From: Planctomycetota bacterium
GTDB lineage: Bacteria > Planctomycetota > UBA8108 > UBA1146
Assembly: GCA_014240375.1 (NCBI GenBank)
Contig: JAAZXB010000013.1
Span: 1-64,000 of the forward strand
Length of the DNA stretch: 64,000 nt
Direction: 5' to 3'
Part shown: piece by piece, positions 35,672-45,559 of the stretch
Position numbering within the stretch: the stretch's first letter is position 1
How the letters are laid out: each line of letters begins with the position of its first letter
Notes under the pieces: model-generated
What the model was told of the DNA's origin: nothing
Database searches by the model: none
The model's input: only the letters and a program-made list of their open reading frames with translations
Position numbers and translations under genes: made by a program

Positions 35672-37360
35672 CTAGAAGTCGAAATCGTCTCCTGCGGACT
35701 CGTCACGAGTTCCATCTGCGACCTTCTTCAGTTCCGCCTCGGCCCATTCCTCATCGACGATTCCCGAGATCTCCAGTTCCTGGATGATGAACTTGGTATC
35801 GGTCCAGCGGAATCCAGGGAAGCCCTTGCGGTAGCGATCGGTCTTCAACTTCACCGTGGTCTCGCCGTTGATCTTGGCCTCGAGGACGCCCTTATCGTCG
35901 CCACGCTTGTAGTAGATGAACTCGAACTCGTAGGGCTCACGCTTCTGTACCCAGTCCTTCGGGCTCTTCTTGTAAGCGGGAATGGGACTGTTCATGTTGC
36001 CGACAGGAAGGCCATTCTTGTAGATCTTGGCGTGAGCGCCGTAGGACGCTGCATAAAAATCCTGGGCTCCATCGGACATCAGCAGGATCTCGAAGTTGGG
36101 CTTGTCGATCAGCAACTGGAACAGCACCTTGGCCCGTACCCGGACTCCATCCTTGAAGGAAGCGTTGACGGTCCAGTAGCCGGTGGTGTTCCCCGCCATC
36201 ACGTATCCACCATCCTGGCCCTGACCCACTCCTTCATCTCCTTCGAAGTGCGTATGGGAAGGGTCGCCCAGAAGCCGTGTCATGTCCGATTTCAATTCGG
36301 TGCCATCGGCCCAGTTGAGATGGAGCGATCCCTTGGCCGAGTTGTACTCGGCGGCTCCAGAGAAGAGGCTCGCCAGGTCGGTCGAGATGTCATCACCGCT
36401 ACCGATGTCGGGGATATCGATCTGGTCCACTCCTGGAACTTCGCCATCCTGATCGCCATGGCCACCATCGGAAGCACCATTATTGGCACCGATGGCGATC
36501 GCGGAGTCTTCACGACGAGCGGTCTCCAGCGCTCCAACATATCCAGTCTTGGCATCGCGGAAGTGGCGGATGGCTGAGTCGAAATCACTGCTCTCATAAG
36601 CCTGATCTCCCATACGTTCACGATCGCGTGCGTACTCCAGATCTCTGAGGGCCTTCTCCTCGGCTCCGGCCTCGATGGCCATTTGACGCTTTTCGGCCAT
36701 CAGTGTCTTCTCTGCATCGGCGGAGATCTTGTTCTTGGAGTTCGCATTGAACTGTTCGATGACGCGGTCGAGGTCAGAGATGGCATAGCCGAGGTACTTC
36801 CCGGCACTGCTGGACTTGCCACTCTCGATGTAGCCCATCGCCTTCTCGTACGATCGTACCGCTCCCTCCATATCCGAACTGGAGGTCGTTTCTGCTCCCA
36901 GTGCCTTCACCTCGGCGAGTTTCGTTGTGTATTGAGCGACCTTGGTCTCCACTGCTTTCATCTTTCCAGCGAGACTTCTGGTTTCCTCGACCACACTCTC
37001 GAGTTTTCTCTTGGCACTTCTGGCGGTGGTGCGAGCCTTCTTGGCGTTTCCGTCCTCCAGATATTCCTTGGCGCGGCCGACCAGTTTGATGGCGGCCTTC
37101 AGGTCTGTCGTCTTGTATCGATCCGCTCCGGAATCCTTGGCAGAGGCCACCAGTTGATCGATCTCGGTCAACATTTCTTCGACCTGCTCGATCAGTTCTG
37201 GAGTGCTGGACGAGGTGGCGGTTTCCCCATTGGTCTCATCGCCGCCGCATCCGGTCAGGGTCAGTCCAACGACCGTCGCCAGTACCAGGGGCAGCCAACG
37301 GGACCATCGGCCAAAAAATACTCGAGAATCATCGGAGTGGATTCTGGGTTCGCAGGGCAT
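35672..37360 (-). CDS. lipoprotein with helical region and DUF1080-like domain
   Basis: A 562-residue protein from ATG 37360, preceded by GGGAGGAGAC. A signal with lipobox LTGC lies near residue 36. Residues about 50-240 are charged alpha-helices (repeats such as ELIEQVEEMLTEI and AAIKLVGRAKEYL) like TPR or coiled coil. Residues about 300-545 resemble the concanavalin-type DUF1080 fold (GYWTVNASFKDG...KINGETTVKLKTD...GFPGFRW). A carbohydrate-binding or structural role outside the cytoplasm is inferred. Located between gcvT and the TolQ/ExbD pair on the same strand. Confidence 0.65.
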   Translation of the reverse strand: MPCEPRIHSDDSRVFFGRWSRWLPLVLATVVGLTLTGCGGDETNGETATSSSTPELIEQVEEMLTEIDQLVASAKDSGADRYKTTDLKAAIKLVGRAKEYLEDGNAKKARTTARSAKRKLESVVEETRSLAGKMKAVETKVAQYTTKLAEVKALGAETTSSSDMEGAVRSYEKAMGYIESGKSSSAGKYLGYAISDLDRVIEQFNANSKNKISADAEKTLMAEKRQMAIEAGAEEKALRDLEYARDRERMGDQAYESSDFDSAIRHFRDAKTGYVGALETARREDSAIAIGANNGASDGGHGDQDGEVPGVDQIDIPDIGSGDDISTDLASLFSGAAEYNSAKGSLHLNWADGTELKSDMTRLLGDPSHTHFEGDEGVGQGQDGGYVMAGNTTGYWTVNASFKDGVRVRAKVLFQLLIDKPNFEILLMSDGAQDFYAASYGAHAKIYKNGLPVGNMNSPIPAYKKSPKDWVQKREPYEFEFIYYKRGDDKGVLEAKINGETTVKLKTDRYRKGFPGFRWTDTKFIIQELEISGIVDEEWAEAELKKVADGTRDESAGDDFDF

Positions 37361-37424
37361 TGCGTCTCCTCCCGGGAGTGAACGGCTAGTGAGGGTCTCT
37401 TGGAAACCATCTTGTCCTGCCATG

Positions 37425-37895
37425 CTAGCCTTCGGAGTCTCGATCCTCAAGGAATCCAGTGGCATCCAGGGCCCCGGAAACCTCGAATTCAACCTGACTC
37501 CAGCCCAGAAGACGCAGCATCTCGAGCAACTGGATCCCCGATTCGAGCGGAACCCCTCGATCCGCCTGGACGGTAAAGGGCCGCAATCGCTGCTCCGGAG
37601 GGAGTTGGGTCAGTTGATCAGTCAACCGTGACGGCGAAATGAGGTCTCCTCGCCAGCGCATCGATCCATCCTCTAGAAGTACCAGCACCAGTGGATCGAG
37701 GGGCGTGGATTGCACCACGGTGCCCTCCGCTTCGGGCAGATCGACGACGATGGAGCGGGTCTGATCGAAGCGAGCGGAGACGAGCAGGAAGATCACCAGC
37801 AAGAAGATCACGTCGAGCAGTGGAGCCAGTGAATCGCCCCAGCGAGGAGTGAGTCTTCTTCGTCCCAGTCGAGAGCTTTGGCGGTGATTTCTCAT
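37425..37895 (-). CDS. exbD: ExbD/TolR-type biopolymer transport protein
   Basis: A 156-residue protein from ATG 37895, overlapping the stop of the TolQ-like gene by four bases (ATGA). One transmembrane helix carries the essential Asp in LAPLLDVIFLLVIFLL near residue 28. The periplasmic part contains FTVQADRGVPLESGIQLLEML. With the partner it forms a proton-driven motor that energises outer-membrane processes. Confidence 0.88.
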   Translation of the reverse strand: MRNHRQSSRLGRRRLTPRWGDSLAPLLDVIFLLVIFLLVSARFDQTRSIVVDLPEAEGTVVQSTPLDPLVLVLLEDGSMRWRGDLISPSRLTDQLTQLPPEQRLRPFTVQADRGVPLESGIQLLEMLRLLGWSQVEFEVSGALDATGFLEDRDSEG

Positions 37896-38563
37896 GCCAC
37901 CGATGCTTCCCTGTCTTTCAGTGGCGTTCCCGTCTTCTTGCGGGGGCTGCGGGCGGAGAGGATCTCCACCAGATCGGAGCGAGATCGATCCAGTTCGGCG
38001 ATGAATCGATCGACGCGGTGGCTCAGCCAGTGATGGAGCAAGGTGGCGGGGATCGCCACCGCCAGTCCAGATGCGGTGGTGACCAGCGCTTGTCCGATTC
38101 CTTGAGCGAGCAATTCTCCATCGATACCGGCACCACTGGAGAGGCCTCCGGCGACACCCTCGAAGGATCCGATCATCCCCCAGACGGTTCCCAGAATTCC
38201 GATGAGTGGAGCCACCTGGGCGATCACTCCCACCAGTGGTAGGTACTTCTCTAGCCGCTGAACCTCGGCGATGGAGACGGAGTCCATCTTTTCGCGCAGG
38301 ACTGCCAACGGGAAGCGGTGCGAGCGCAGTCCGGCGCTCCAGGCGGCAGCGATGGGGCCCGGAATCTGCTCCGCAACCTCGATACCTGCGGGGATGCCGT
38401 CCCTCTCGATGGCACCTCGAATCTCGGTCAGGAACCACTCGTAGTCGACCGAGGCGCGGCGGAAACGTCGCTGACGCTCGATGGCTACCGTCACTACCAG
38501 TACCGAGGAGATCATCAACGGCAGCATGAAGAGGGGGCCGCCGACCCAGAACAGTTCGATCAT
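37892..38563 (-). CDS. exbB: MotA/TolQ/ExbB proton channel family protein
   Basis: A 223-residue membrane protein with three helices: residues 5-28, the GVIAQVAPLIGILGTVWGMI segment near 110-130, and GIGQALVTTASGLAVAIPATLL near 160. The conserved Pro-Leu-Leu-Gly-Leu-Leu-Gly-Thr-Val-type motif appears as PLIGILGTVWGM. It works with the ExbD-like protein downstream. Start overlaps the accA stop by 4 bases. Confidence 0.9.
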   Translation of the reverse strand: MIELFWVGGPLFMLPLMISSVLVVTVAIERQRRFRRASVDYEWFLTEIRGAIERDGIPAGIEVAEQIPGPIAAAWSAGLRSHRFPLAVLREKMDSVSIAEVQRLEKYLPLVGVIAQVAPLIGILGTVWGMIGSFEGVAGGLSSGAGIDGELLAQGIGQALVTTASGLAVAIPATLLHHWLSHRVDRFIAELDRSRSDLVEILSARSPRKKTGTPLKDREASVA

Positions 38564-39558
38564 CCTCGATCCTCGAGGGTCTGTTGCTGTTGATCCGCGT
38601 ATCGCCCGATGTCCATGTACTTGCGGAAGCGCTGTTCCTTGCGTAGATCCGGATCGATGTCGGCGATCTCTTCGAGGTGACGAAGAATCGTTTCTTCGAC
38701 CCTGAGCAGCACTTCCCGTTGCTCGCGGTGAGCTCCGCCGATCGGTTCGGTGATCACCTCATCGACGATGCCGAAGCGGGACAGGTCAGAACTGGTCAGT
38801 TTGAGTATCTCGGCGGCGCGTGGTGCATGGCTCGCATCTTTCCACAGGATGGCGGCGCACCCTTCCGGGGAGATGACCGAGTAGTAGGAGTTTTCCAGCA
38901 TCAAGATTCGATCGGCCACTCCGATTCCAATCGCTCCGCCGCTGCCTCCTTCGCCGATCACGATGGCGATCACCGGTACCCGCAAGGAAGCCATTTCTTG
39001 CAGATTCTTTGCGATGACAAATGCTTGACCCCGTTCCTCGGCTTCGATCCCGGGAAAAGCACCTGCGGTGTTGATGAAACTGATGATGGGAATGTTGAAC
39101 TTCTCCGCCAGGCGCATCTTTTTCATCGCCTTGCGATATCCCTCGGGGTGGGGCATGCCGAAGTTGCAGGCGACCTTTTCAGGATTGGTCTTGCCCTTGC
39201 GATGGCCGACGATCATCACCTTGCGACCGCGGATCCGACCGAGCCCGGTGACGATGGCAGGATCGTCGCGAAATGCCCCATCCCCGTGTAATTCGAGGAA
39301 GTCGGAGACGAAGCCCTGGATGTAATCACTGGTCAGTGGGCGTTGCGGATGGCGTGCGATCTGGACCCGCTGCCACGGATTCAGGTGGGTGTAGATGGCC
39401 TTTTTCTTCTCCTCGCACTTCTTCTCCAGTTCCTCGAGTTGACCGGAGAGATCGATTTCTGAACTCTCAGAAAAGGAGCGCAATTCCGAGATCCGGTTCT
39501 CTAACTCGACGATCGGAGCCTCGAAATCGAGGCCATGAGCGCTGGATTCGTTCTCCAT
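38560..39558 (-). CDS. accA: acetyl-CoA carboxylase carboxyltransferase subunit alpha
   Basis: A 332-residue subunit that transfers CO2 from biotin to acetyl-CoA, making malonyl-CoA. The N-terminal helix pair (DFEAPIVELENRISELR) precedes the crotonase-like domain with FINTAGAFPGIEAEERGQ and IGEGGSGGAIGIGVADRI, which bind CoA and biotin. AYYSVISPEGCA appears as SYYSVISPEGCA. The beta subunit accD is 8 kb away on the other strand. Confidence 0.95.
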   Translation of the reverse strand: MENESSAHGLDFEAPIVELENRISELRSFSESSEIDLSGQLEELEKKCEEKKKAIYTHLNPWQRVQIARHPQRPLTSDYIQGFVSDFLELHGDGAFRDDPAIVTGLGRIRGRKVMIVGHRKGKTNPEKVACNFGMPHPEGYRKAMKKMRLAEKFNIPIISFINTAGAFPGIEAEERGQAFVIAKNLQEMASLRVPVIAIVIGEGGSGGAIGIGVADRILMLENSYYSVISPEGCAAILWKDASHAPRAAEILKLTSSDLSRFGIVDEVITEPIGGAHREQREVLLRVEETILRHLEEIADIDPDLRKEQRFRKYMDIGRYADQQQQTLEDRG

Positions 39559-39778
39559 CGGTGCCTTTCCCCGTCAGGATGAGCGGTCATCCTAAGGTGC
39601 GAATCCCTGCGGGGCCAGTGCTCCGGCTACCCCGGCCCTGATTTCACGGCTGCGGTACCCGCCCCGCTTCTGAACCACTGCAGTGGTCTCCTCCGGTGCG
39701 CTTGCTCGACCCCCCAGGGGGCTGCACAATCTCGGTCTGTCGGCTCGGTTTGCGGGTCGCTTCCGTTCAGGAGCTCTG

Positions 39779-42685
39779 ATGTCCTTGACCTATACAGTCA
39801 CCATCCTTCACGACCTGGATCCGAATCCGAGTCCCGATCATGATCTGCGAGAAGCTCTCATGGCGGTCGGTTGTTCTCCGGATGAGGGCGATCTGCTCGC
39901 TTCCGACCCGGTCTTTTACCTGCGAGTTCCCGAGCAAGATGCCGATCGAGTCGAGGCACTGGCACAACAATTTCTCGCCGGATCTCCCGCCTGTCGCGCG
40001 GTGGTTCATCCGGGAGTGACGATGCCCCCGCGCGATGAAGGTCAAGCAGCGATCGTAGTGCAACGGCGACCGGGGGTGATGGACCCCGTCTCCCAGAGTG
40101 TCATCCATGCGATGTCAGAATCCGGATTTGTATCTTCCCGGTGCCAGGTTCGCACCGCGCGTCGATATCGCATCGGTGGAATCGAGACCAATGTGCCGAT
40201 GCTCGAGGGACTCGCCAGTCGCCTTGGAAACGGAATCGTCGACGAGTGGCGCTCCTTCAGTGGGGGCGAAGAGGAACAGGTTCCCGACCCGTTCCGGGAG
40301 TTTCCGTCTCACAGCCAGGGACGGGTGGAAATTCCTCTGATCGAAGCTTCCGAGGAAGAGCTGGTCGCTATCAGCGTCGATGGAGGACTCAGTCTTGACC
40401 TGGCTGAGATGCAGGCGATTCGACAGCACTACATCGAGCGTGGTCGTGAACCGAGTGAAATCGAACTGGAAACGATTGCCCAGACCTGGTCGGAACACTG
40501 TTGCCACAAGACACTGACCGGTGCGATTCGACACGGGGATCTTCGCTACGGCAACTTGCTCCAGGAGACGATCTTTCAGGCCACTCGCCAGCTGGATCTG
40601 CCGTGGTGCTGGTCGATCTTCCGCGATAATGCGGGCGTGATCGGCATCGACGAGGAGTGGGGGGTCTCCTTCAAGGTCGAGACTCATAATCACCCCAGTG
40701 CTCTGGAGCCCTACGGTGGAGCCGGAACCGGCATCGGCGGGGTGATCCGAGATACCCTCGGCACTGGAGTCGGTGCCCGTCCGATCCTCAATACCGATGT
40801 GTTCTGCTTTGCTCCGGCCGATACCGCTGCTGAGGATCTTCCGACCGGCACCCTCCATCCTCGTCGATTACTCCGAGGGGTGGTTGCCGGGGTTCGAGAT
40901 TACGGCAACCGGATGGGCATCCCGACCGCCAACGGGGCGATTCATTTCCACCCCGGCTTCGTCGGCAACCCGCTGGTGTTCTGCGGTTCCGTGGGACTGA
41001 TGCGACGCGAGCATGTCGACAAAGAGGTTCACCCCGGCGATCTGGTGGTCGCCGTCGGCGGCAAGACCGGCCGCGATGGAATTCATGGGGCGACCTTCTC
41101 CTCGAGAGAACTGACCGAGGATTCGGAACAGGATTCCTCCGGTGCGGTGCAGATCGGCAATCCGCTGGAAGAGAAGAAGGTTCTCGATGCGATGATGAGA
41201 ATCCGCGATGAAAACCTCTGTCGTTCGGTGACCGATTGCGGTGCTGGCGGCTTCTCCAGTGCGGTGGGAGAGATGGGTGAAGAGACCGGTGCCGAGATTC
41301 ATCTCGACCGTGCTCCCCTCAAGTATCCAGGTCTCGGTCCCACCGAGGTGTGGATCAGCGAGGCACAGGAGCGGATGGTGTTCGCCGTCGAACCCTCGAA
41401 GCTAGGGAGAATCCAGGAGATCCTGCTCGAGGAAGAGGTGGAGTGCGCCGTTCTCGGAGAATTCCGTGACGATGGAAAATTGCGCCTGCTCCATCATGAC
41501 CAACTGGTCGGAGAACTGGATGTGAAGTTTCTTCACGGCGGTCGCCCATCCCAGGAAAGAGTTTCGATCCCACCCGAGCCGAAGCCCCTGATCAAGGCCG
41601 AGGTCGACCACCTCGATGCTCAGCAGTTGCTCTGCACTCTGCTCGCCGATGGCAACGTCGCATCGAAGGAACCGGTGATCCGCCAGTACGATCACGAGGT
41701 GCAGGGTCGGATGACCTTGAGACCACTCGCCGGTGCCGACAGGGATGCGCCGATGGATGGTTGCGCCCTCGATCCACTGCGCGATGGCAGCCATCAGGTG
41801 GTGGTGTCGTGCGGCTTGACCCTGGGAATGGGAGAGGTCGATCCTTACCAGATGGCGTGTCATTCCGTCGATGAAGCGCTGCGCAACTGCATCGCATCGG
41901 GGGGGAGCCTCGAGCGCGCGGCACTGCTCGACAATTACGCCTGGGGCGATGTGAAGGATCCGGCGATTCTCGGTCAGATCGTCGAGTGCTCTCGCGGTGC
42001 GGCAGACGCTGCACTGGCTTACGGCACCCCATTCATCTCGGGCAAGGATTCGCTGCACAACACCTACCGAGCGGGAGGGGTCTCTCGATCGATTCCTCCG
42101 GTACTGCTGGTCTCCGCCATCTCGATCACCAAGGGGCCCTTGCGGGTGCCCGGTTCCGATCTCAAGGAGGCGGGATCGTCGATGATGCTGATCGGCCCCG
42201 AGGGGGCGATCCCCGGCAGCCTGATGCAGTGGCTGCATGGCGGAGGGGGAGGGATTCCCGCCCCCTTCGATGGAGAACTGGGGCCACGACTGCTCCAGCA
42301 GGTACGTCAGTGGATTGTCGCAGGCCAACTGCGGTCGTTGCATGACCTCTCCGATGGGGGCCTGGCGGTCGCCGCTGCAGAGATGGCCTTTGGCGGCGGT
42401 GGCATCGGACTCGATCTCGACATCGGTGCCCTCGGAGCGGATCGAAATCGATCCCTCTTCGGTGAGGGGCCACATCGATTCCTGGCGGAGGTGAGGGATA
42501 CGGATGTCGAGCGGATCACCGCCGATGCTGAGGCGGTAGGAATACCGCTGACTTGCATCGGAAGGAGTGTCGTGGAGCCCACTTTGATCATCCGCCACGG
42601 TTTGGATCGGTGTATCGAGAGCGGTGTCGGGGAACTGAAACAGATCTGGAAGCGAAGTCTGGAGGCGATATGGCCGACCTCATGA
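39779..42685 (+). CDS. purL: FGAM synthase, PurS-PurL fusion
   Basis: A 968-residue enzyme of purine synthesis, converting FGAR to FGAM with ammonia from PurQ. ATG 39779 follows CAGGAGC. Residues about 90-165 look like PurS (IVVQRRPGVMDPVSQSVIHAM), after an unassigned first 80 residues with YTVTILHDLDPNP that may be a second, divergent PurS-like unit. PurL then starts with EMQAIRQHYIERGREPSEIELETIAQTWSEHC in parts, followed by VETHNHPSALEPYGGAGTGIGG and SVTDCGAGGFSSAVGEM. This explains a length about 200 residues above stand-alone small PurL. purQ overlaps by 16 bases. Confidence 0.92.
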   Translation: MSLTYTVTILHDLDPNPSPDHDLREALMAVGCSPDEGDLLASDPVFYLRVPEQDADRVEALAQQFLAGSPACRAVVHPGVTMPPRDEGQAAIVVQRRPGVMDPVSQSVIHAMSESGFVSSRCQVRTARRYRIGGIETNVPMLEGLASRLGNGIVDEWRSFSGGEEEQVPDPFREFPSHSQGRVEIPLIEASEEELVAISVDGGLSLDLAEMQAIRQHYIERGREPSEIELETIAQTWSEHCCHKTLTGAIRHGDLRYGNLLQETIFQATRQLDLPWCWSIFRDNAGVIGIDEEWGVSFKVETHNHPSALEPYGGAGTGIGGVIRDTLGTGVGARPILNTDVFCFAPADTAAEDLPTGTLHPRRLLRGVVAGVRDYGNRMGIPTANGAIHFHPGFVGNPLVFCGSVGLMRREHVDKEVHPGDLVVAVGGKTGRDGIHGATFSSRELTEDSEQDSSGAVQIGNPLEEKKVLDAMMRIRDENLCRSVTDCGAGGFSSAVGEMGEETGAEIHLDRAPLKYPGLGPTEVWISEAQERMVFAVEPSKLGRIQEILLEEEVECAVLGEFRDDGKLRLLHHDQLVGELDVKFLHGGRPSQERVSIPPEPKPLIKAEVDHLDAQQLLCTLLADGNVASKEPVIRQYDHEVQGRMTLRPLAGADRDAPMDGCALDPLRDGSHQVVVSCGLTLGMGEVDPYQMACHSVDEALRNCIASGGSLERAALLDNYAWGDVKDPAILGQIVECSRGAADAALAYGTPFISGKDSLHNTYRAGGVSRSIPPVLLVSAISITKGPLRVPGSDLKEAGSSMMLIGPEGAIPGSLMQWLHGGGGGIPAPFDGELGPRLLQQVRQWIVAGQLRSLHDLSDGGLAVAAAEMAFGGGGIGLDLDIGALGADRNRSLFGEGPHRFLAEVRDTDVERITADAEAVGIPLTCIGRSVVEPTLIIRHGLDRCIESGVGELKQIWKRSLEAIWPTS

Positions 42686-43512
42686 GCAAGGGTACGCCGC
42701 GGGCGCTGGTGCTGCGAGCGGCGGGGACCAACTGCGATCGGGAAACTGTCCATGCCCTCGAACTCGCCGGAGCGGTGGTCGAGTCGATTCATGTCAATGC
42801 ACTCAGTCGCGATCCATCGATTCTCGAGGGTGTAGGGCTGGTCGCCTTTCCCGGTGGCTTCACCTTCGGCGACGATGTCGCCAGCGGAGCGGTGCTCGCT
42901 CACATCATCGAGCAACGATTGCGCCCGCAACTCCAGCGGTTTGTCGATCGTGGTGGTCTAGTCATCGGGATCTGCAACGGCTTTCAGGTGCTGGTGCGGC
43001 TTGGACTGCTGCCTGGAGGCGAGGGTCGCGGGGCGCTGCTGTGGAACCAGTCGGGCCGATTCGAGGATCGCTGGGTCTACCTCACCTCGGGGTCGGAGGA
43101 GAGCCCCTGGTTTGCACCGGGTCAACGGTACTTCATGCCGGTCGCTCATTCCGAGGGTCGTTTCGAGTGGTTCCCCGATCAGCCGGGGCAGGAATTTCCC
43201 ACCGAACAGGTCGCCTTTTCCTACTGTAACGAGGACCAGTCGGCAGCCAGTTATCCAGACGATCCGAACGGGTCCCATCGCTCCATCGCTGGAATGATCT
43301 CCGCAGATGGCAAGGTGCTGGGCATGATGCCGCACCCGGAACGCTTTGTTCGGCCCGAGCATCATCCCAGTTGGATGAGGATCCGGCCCGACGGCGCGAT
43401 TCCGCTCGAGGAGCAATTGCCGGTTCCGCTGGGACTCTCCATCTTCCGCAGAGCAGTGGACCATCTGAAGACGCACCAGGGCGACCTGGTCGGTGAGGGG
43501 GGGACTCGTTGA
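42670..43512 (+). CDS. purQ: FGAM synthase glutaminase subunit PurQ
   Basis: A 280-residue class I glutamine amidotransferase supplying ammonia to PurL. The ATG at 42670 has GGAGG five bases upstream, inside purL; ATG 42682 is too far from it. The catalytic Cys is in GICNGFQVL, near 101, with FPGGFTFGDDVASGA before it and the His-Glu pair in MMPHPERF. Length is normal. The stop overlaps the recJ start by 4 bases. Confidence 0.94.
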   Translation: MADLMSKGTPRALVLRAAGTNCDRETVHALELAGAVVESIHVNALSRDPSILEGVGLVAFPGGFTFGDDVASGAVLAHIIEQRLRPQLQRFVDRGGLVIGICNGFQVLVRLGLLPGGEGRGALLWNQSGRFEDRWVYLTSGSEESPWFAPGQRYFMPVAHSEGRFEWFPDQPGQEFPTEQVAFSYCNEDQSAASYPDDPNGSHRSIAGMISADGKVLGMMPHPERFVRPEHHPSWMRIRPDGAIPLEEQLPVPLGLSIFRRAVDHLKTHQGDLVGEGGTR

Positions 43513-45248
43513 ATCCATCCCAGAAGAGCATCGTCCGACCCTGGCAGCCGCTTGAATTCGATGAGCAGCAGGCTGCTGTTCTCGCCAGTGAGGCGAATCT
43601 GAACCCGTGGATCGCTCGCTTGCTGGTCCAGCGCGGGATCGCCACAGCCGCTGAGGCGCACGCTTTCCTCGAACCTCGGATGCTCGACCTACTGCAACCG
43701 GAAGAGATTCCCGATATCGATGTGGCGGTCGAGATGATTCTCGCGGTCCGCGATGCCGGGGGCACCATCGCCGTCTTTGGAGATTATGATGTGGATGGAA
43801 TCAGTGGAACCGCGGTTCTGCTGGAGATGTTAAAGCACCTCGGAGTGGAGACGGTGCACCGGTTGCCCAATCGAGTGTCGGATGGGTATGGCCTGCATCC
43901 CCAGGTGATCGACGGCTTCGCCGAGGCACAGGTCGACCTGATCGTCACTGTCGATGGTGGCTCCAACGACCTGGAGGCGCTGCAACGTGCCCAGCAACTG
44001 GGGATCGAGGTGATCGTGACCGATCATCATCCGGTCCACCAGGTCTTCGAGGGAGTCCCGCTGGTGCATCCCGATCGACCCGATCGTCCATCTCCGTCGC
44101 GCGGTCTCTGTGGGGCGGGAGTCGCCTACAAATTGTGCTGGGCGCTGGCTCGGGAAGATGCTGGTGGAGAGAAGGTCGACGACCGCACCCGGGATCTTCT
44201 GGTCGAACTGCTCGCCTTCACTTCCCTCGGTACGGTGGCCGATGTGGTCCCGCTGGTGGGGGAGAATCGAATCATCGTCAAGCATGGATTGAGAGCACTG
44301 GCTGCGACACGAAGGCCGGGACTGGAAGCGTTGATGGAAATTTGCCGGGTCGATCGACAGCAGCTGGATGCGGTCGATATCGGCTTCAGGATCGGACCTC
44401 ATCTCAACGCTGCCGGGCGCATCGGCGATGCCGATGAAGCACTGGAACTGTTGCTGACCGTTGATCGACAGCGGGGCCAGCAGTTGGCGCAGCAGTTGTC
44501 GACTCTCAATCTGCAGCGCCGGGAGATCGAGACTGAGGTGGCCGAAGATTGCCGCCAGGAAGTGAAGGATGGACTGCATCCGCAGCAGGGACCGGTGGTC
44601 TTTGCTCGTCAGGGGTGGCATCCGGGGGTGGTGGGGATCGTCGCCGCTCGGATGAGCGAACAATTGCACCGCCCGGTGTGGGTTCTCAGTATCGAGGACG
44701 ATATTGCCCGCGGGTCCGGTCGTAGTGTCCCGGAACTGCCGCTGTCCGATCTCTACCCGGTGATGAAACCGCTGGTGCAACGCATCGGTGGCCACGCTGC
44801 AGCGGGGGGGCTGACGATGCTCAGCGATCAGATCGATTCGCTACGGCAGACGCTGGCTCAGTACCAGACGAGCCTGGTCGTCTCCAGCGATCCTCCGGTG
44901 CGTCTGTACGACCTGGAACTGAAACCTGCACAACTGACACTGTCGCTGGCGCAAGAGGTCGCACGACTGGCCCCTTTCGGTCAGGCCAATGCACAGCCGC
45001 TCTTCAAGATCTCTGGACTGCGGACCGATGGCACCCCGCGGCTGGTGGGACGTGGCGAAGAGCATATCCAGGTGACCTTTCGCGGCGATGAAGCCCGCAT
45101 TCCGGCGATCTGGTTTCGCGCTGCCGGTCGTGCTCGCGAGTTGACCACCGGTGGAGAGGTGACGGTGCTGGCCCATATCGGGGTGAACCAGTTCCGTGGC
45201 CTCCATCTGCAACTACAGATCATCGACATCATCCCTGCCCCAAGGTAA
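43509..45248 (+). CDS. recJ: single-stranded-DNA-specific exonuclease RecJ
   Basis: A 579-residue 5'-3' exonuclease used in recombination and mismatch repair. TTG at 43509 overlaps the purQ stop. The DHH domain has VFGDYDVDGISGTAVLLEML near 92, SDGYGLHPQVI, VTVDGGSN (usual motif VTVDnGs) and VTDHHPVH near 175. The DHHA1 domain has GRSVPELPLSDLY and GGHAAAGGLTM; the OB-fold end follows. Length is normal. Confidence 0.94.
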   Translation: MNPSQKSIVRPWQPLEFDEQQAAVLASEANLNPWIARLLVQRGIATAAEAHAFLEPRMLDLLQPEEIPDIDVAVEMILAVRDAGGTIAVFGDYDVDGISGTAVLLEMLKHLGVETVHRLPNRVSDGYGLHPQVIDGFAEAQVDLIVTVDGGSNDLEALQRAQQLGIEVIVTDHHPVHQVFEGVPLVHPDRPDRPSPSRGLCGAGVAYKLCWALAREDAGGEKVDDRTRDLLVELLAFTSLGTVADVVPLVGENRIIVKHGLRALAATRRPGLEALMEICRVDRQQLDAVDIGFRIGPHLNAAGRIGDADEALELLLTVDRQRGQQLAQQLSTLNLQRREIETEVAEDCRQEVKDGLHPQQGPVVFARQGWHPGVVGIVAARMSEQLHRPVWVLSIEDDIARGSGRSVPELPLSDLYPVMKPLVQRIGGHAAAGGLTMLSDQIDSLRQTLAQYQTSLVVSSDPPVRLYDLELKPAQLTLSLAQEVARLAPFGQANAQPLFKISGLRTDGTPRLVGRGEEHIQVTFRGDEARIPAIWFRAAGRARELTTGGEVTVLAHIGVNQFRGLHLQLQIIDIIPAPR

Positions 45249-45559
45249 CGCAACTGGTCACATTCGCTCACGCAGGTGCTGCGGAGTGACGCAGATGGTC
45301 ACATCTTGACGAAACTCGTCGCAGTTGCGATCGGCTGCTGATCTTCAGCTAGATTCACAACCTGAACTTCTGCAATGAGTTGTGAGAAAACCACCGGAAA
45401 ATCTCAGAATGGGCCCGCCACTTGCCATGGTCCCCATGCACCGCAGTGGTGAGTGTCGGAGCGAGAGCTCGCAACTGTGTGCAAGGCCGATTTGGCCGAC
45501 GATTTTTTTAAGAACTAATTCTCACAGCTCGCTCCGAGACAGCCATGAAAGGCACATAC
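45249..45559. other. leader region upstream of the first pilin
   Basis: About 310 bases without a gene. It contains GGTCACAT twice, 36 bp apart (near 45257 and 45293), a candidate sigma-54 promoter at 45411-45426 and a T7 run at about 45502-45508. A long untranslated leader before the pilin is therefore possible. Confidence 0.5.
45411..45426 (+). promoter_or_regulatory. candidate sigma-54 (-24/-12) promoter
   Basis: GGGCCC-GCCAC-TTGCC matches the TGGCAC-N5-TTGCA consensus at the invariant GG and GC, exactly ten bases apart, plus TTGC. It lies about 135 bp before the pilin ATG. PilR-type activators drive pilin genes from such promoters, and a PilS/PilR pair is encoded at 12.7-15.7 kb. Chance matches do occur in G+C-rich DNA. 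Confidence 0.45.

Noticed and set aside
41402-42598. 398-codon minus-strand ORF inside purL
   Set aside because: Antisense shadow of the PurL frame, with His/Asp/Arg-rich composition typical of reversed G+C-rich coding DNA.
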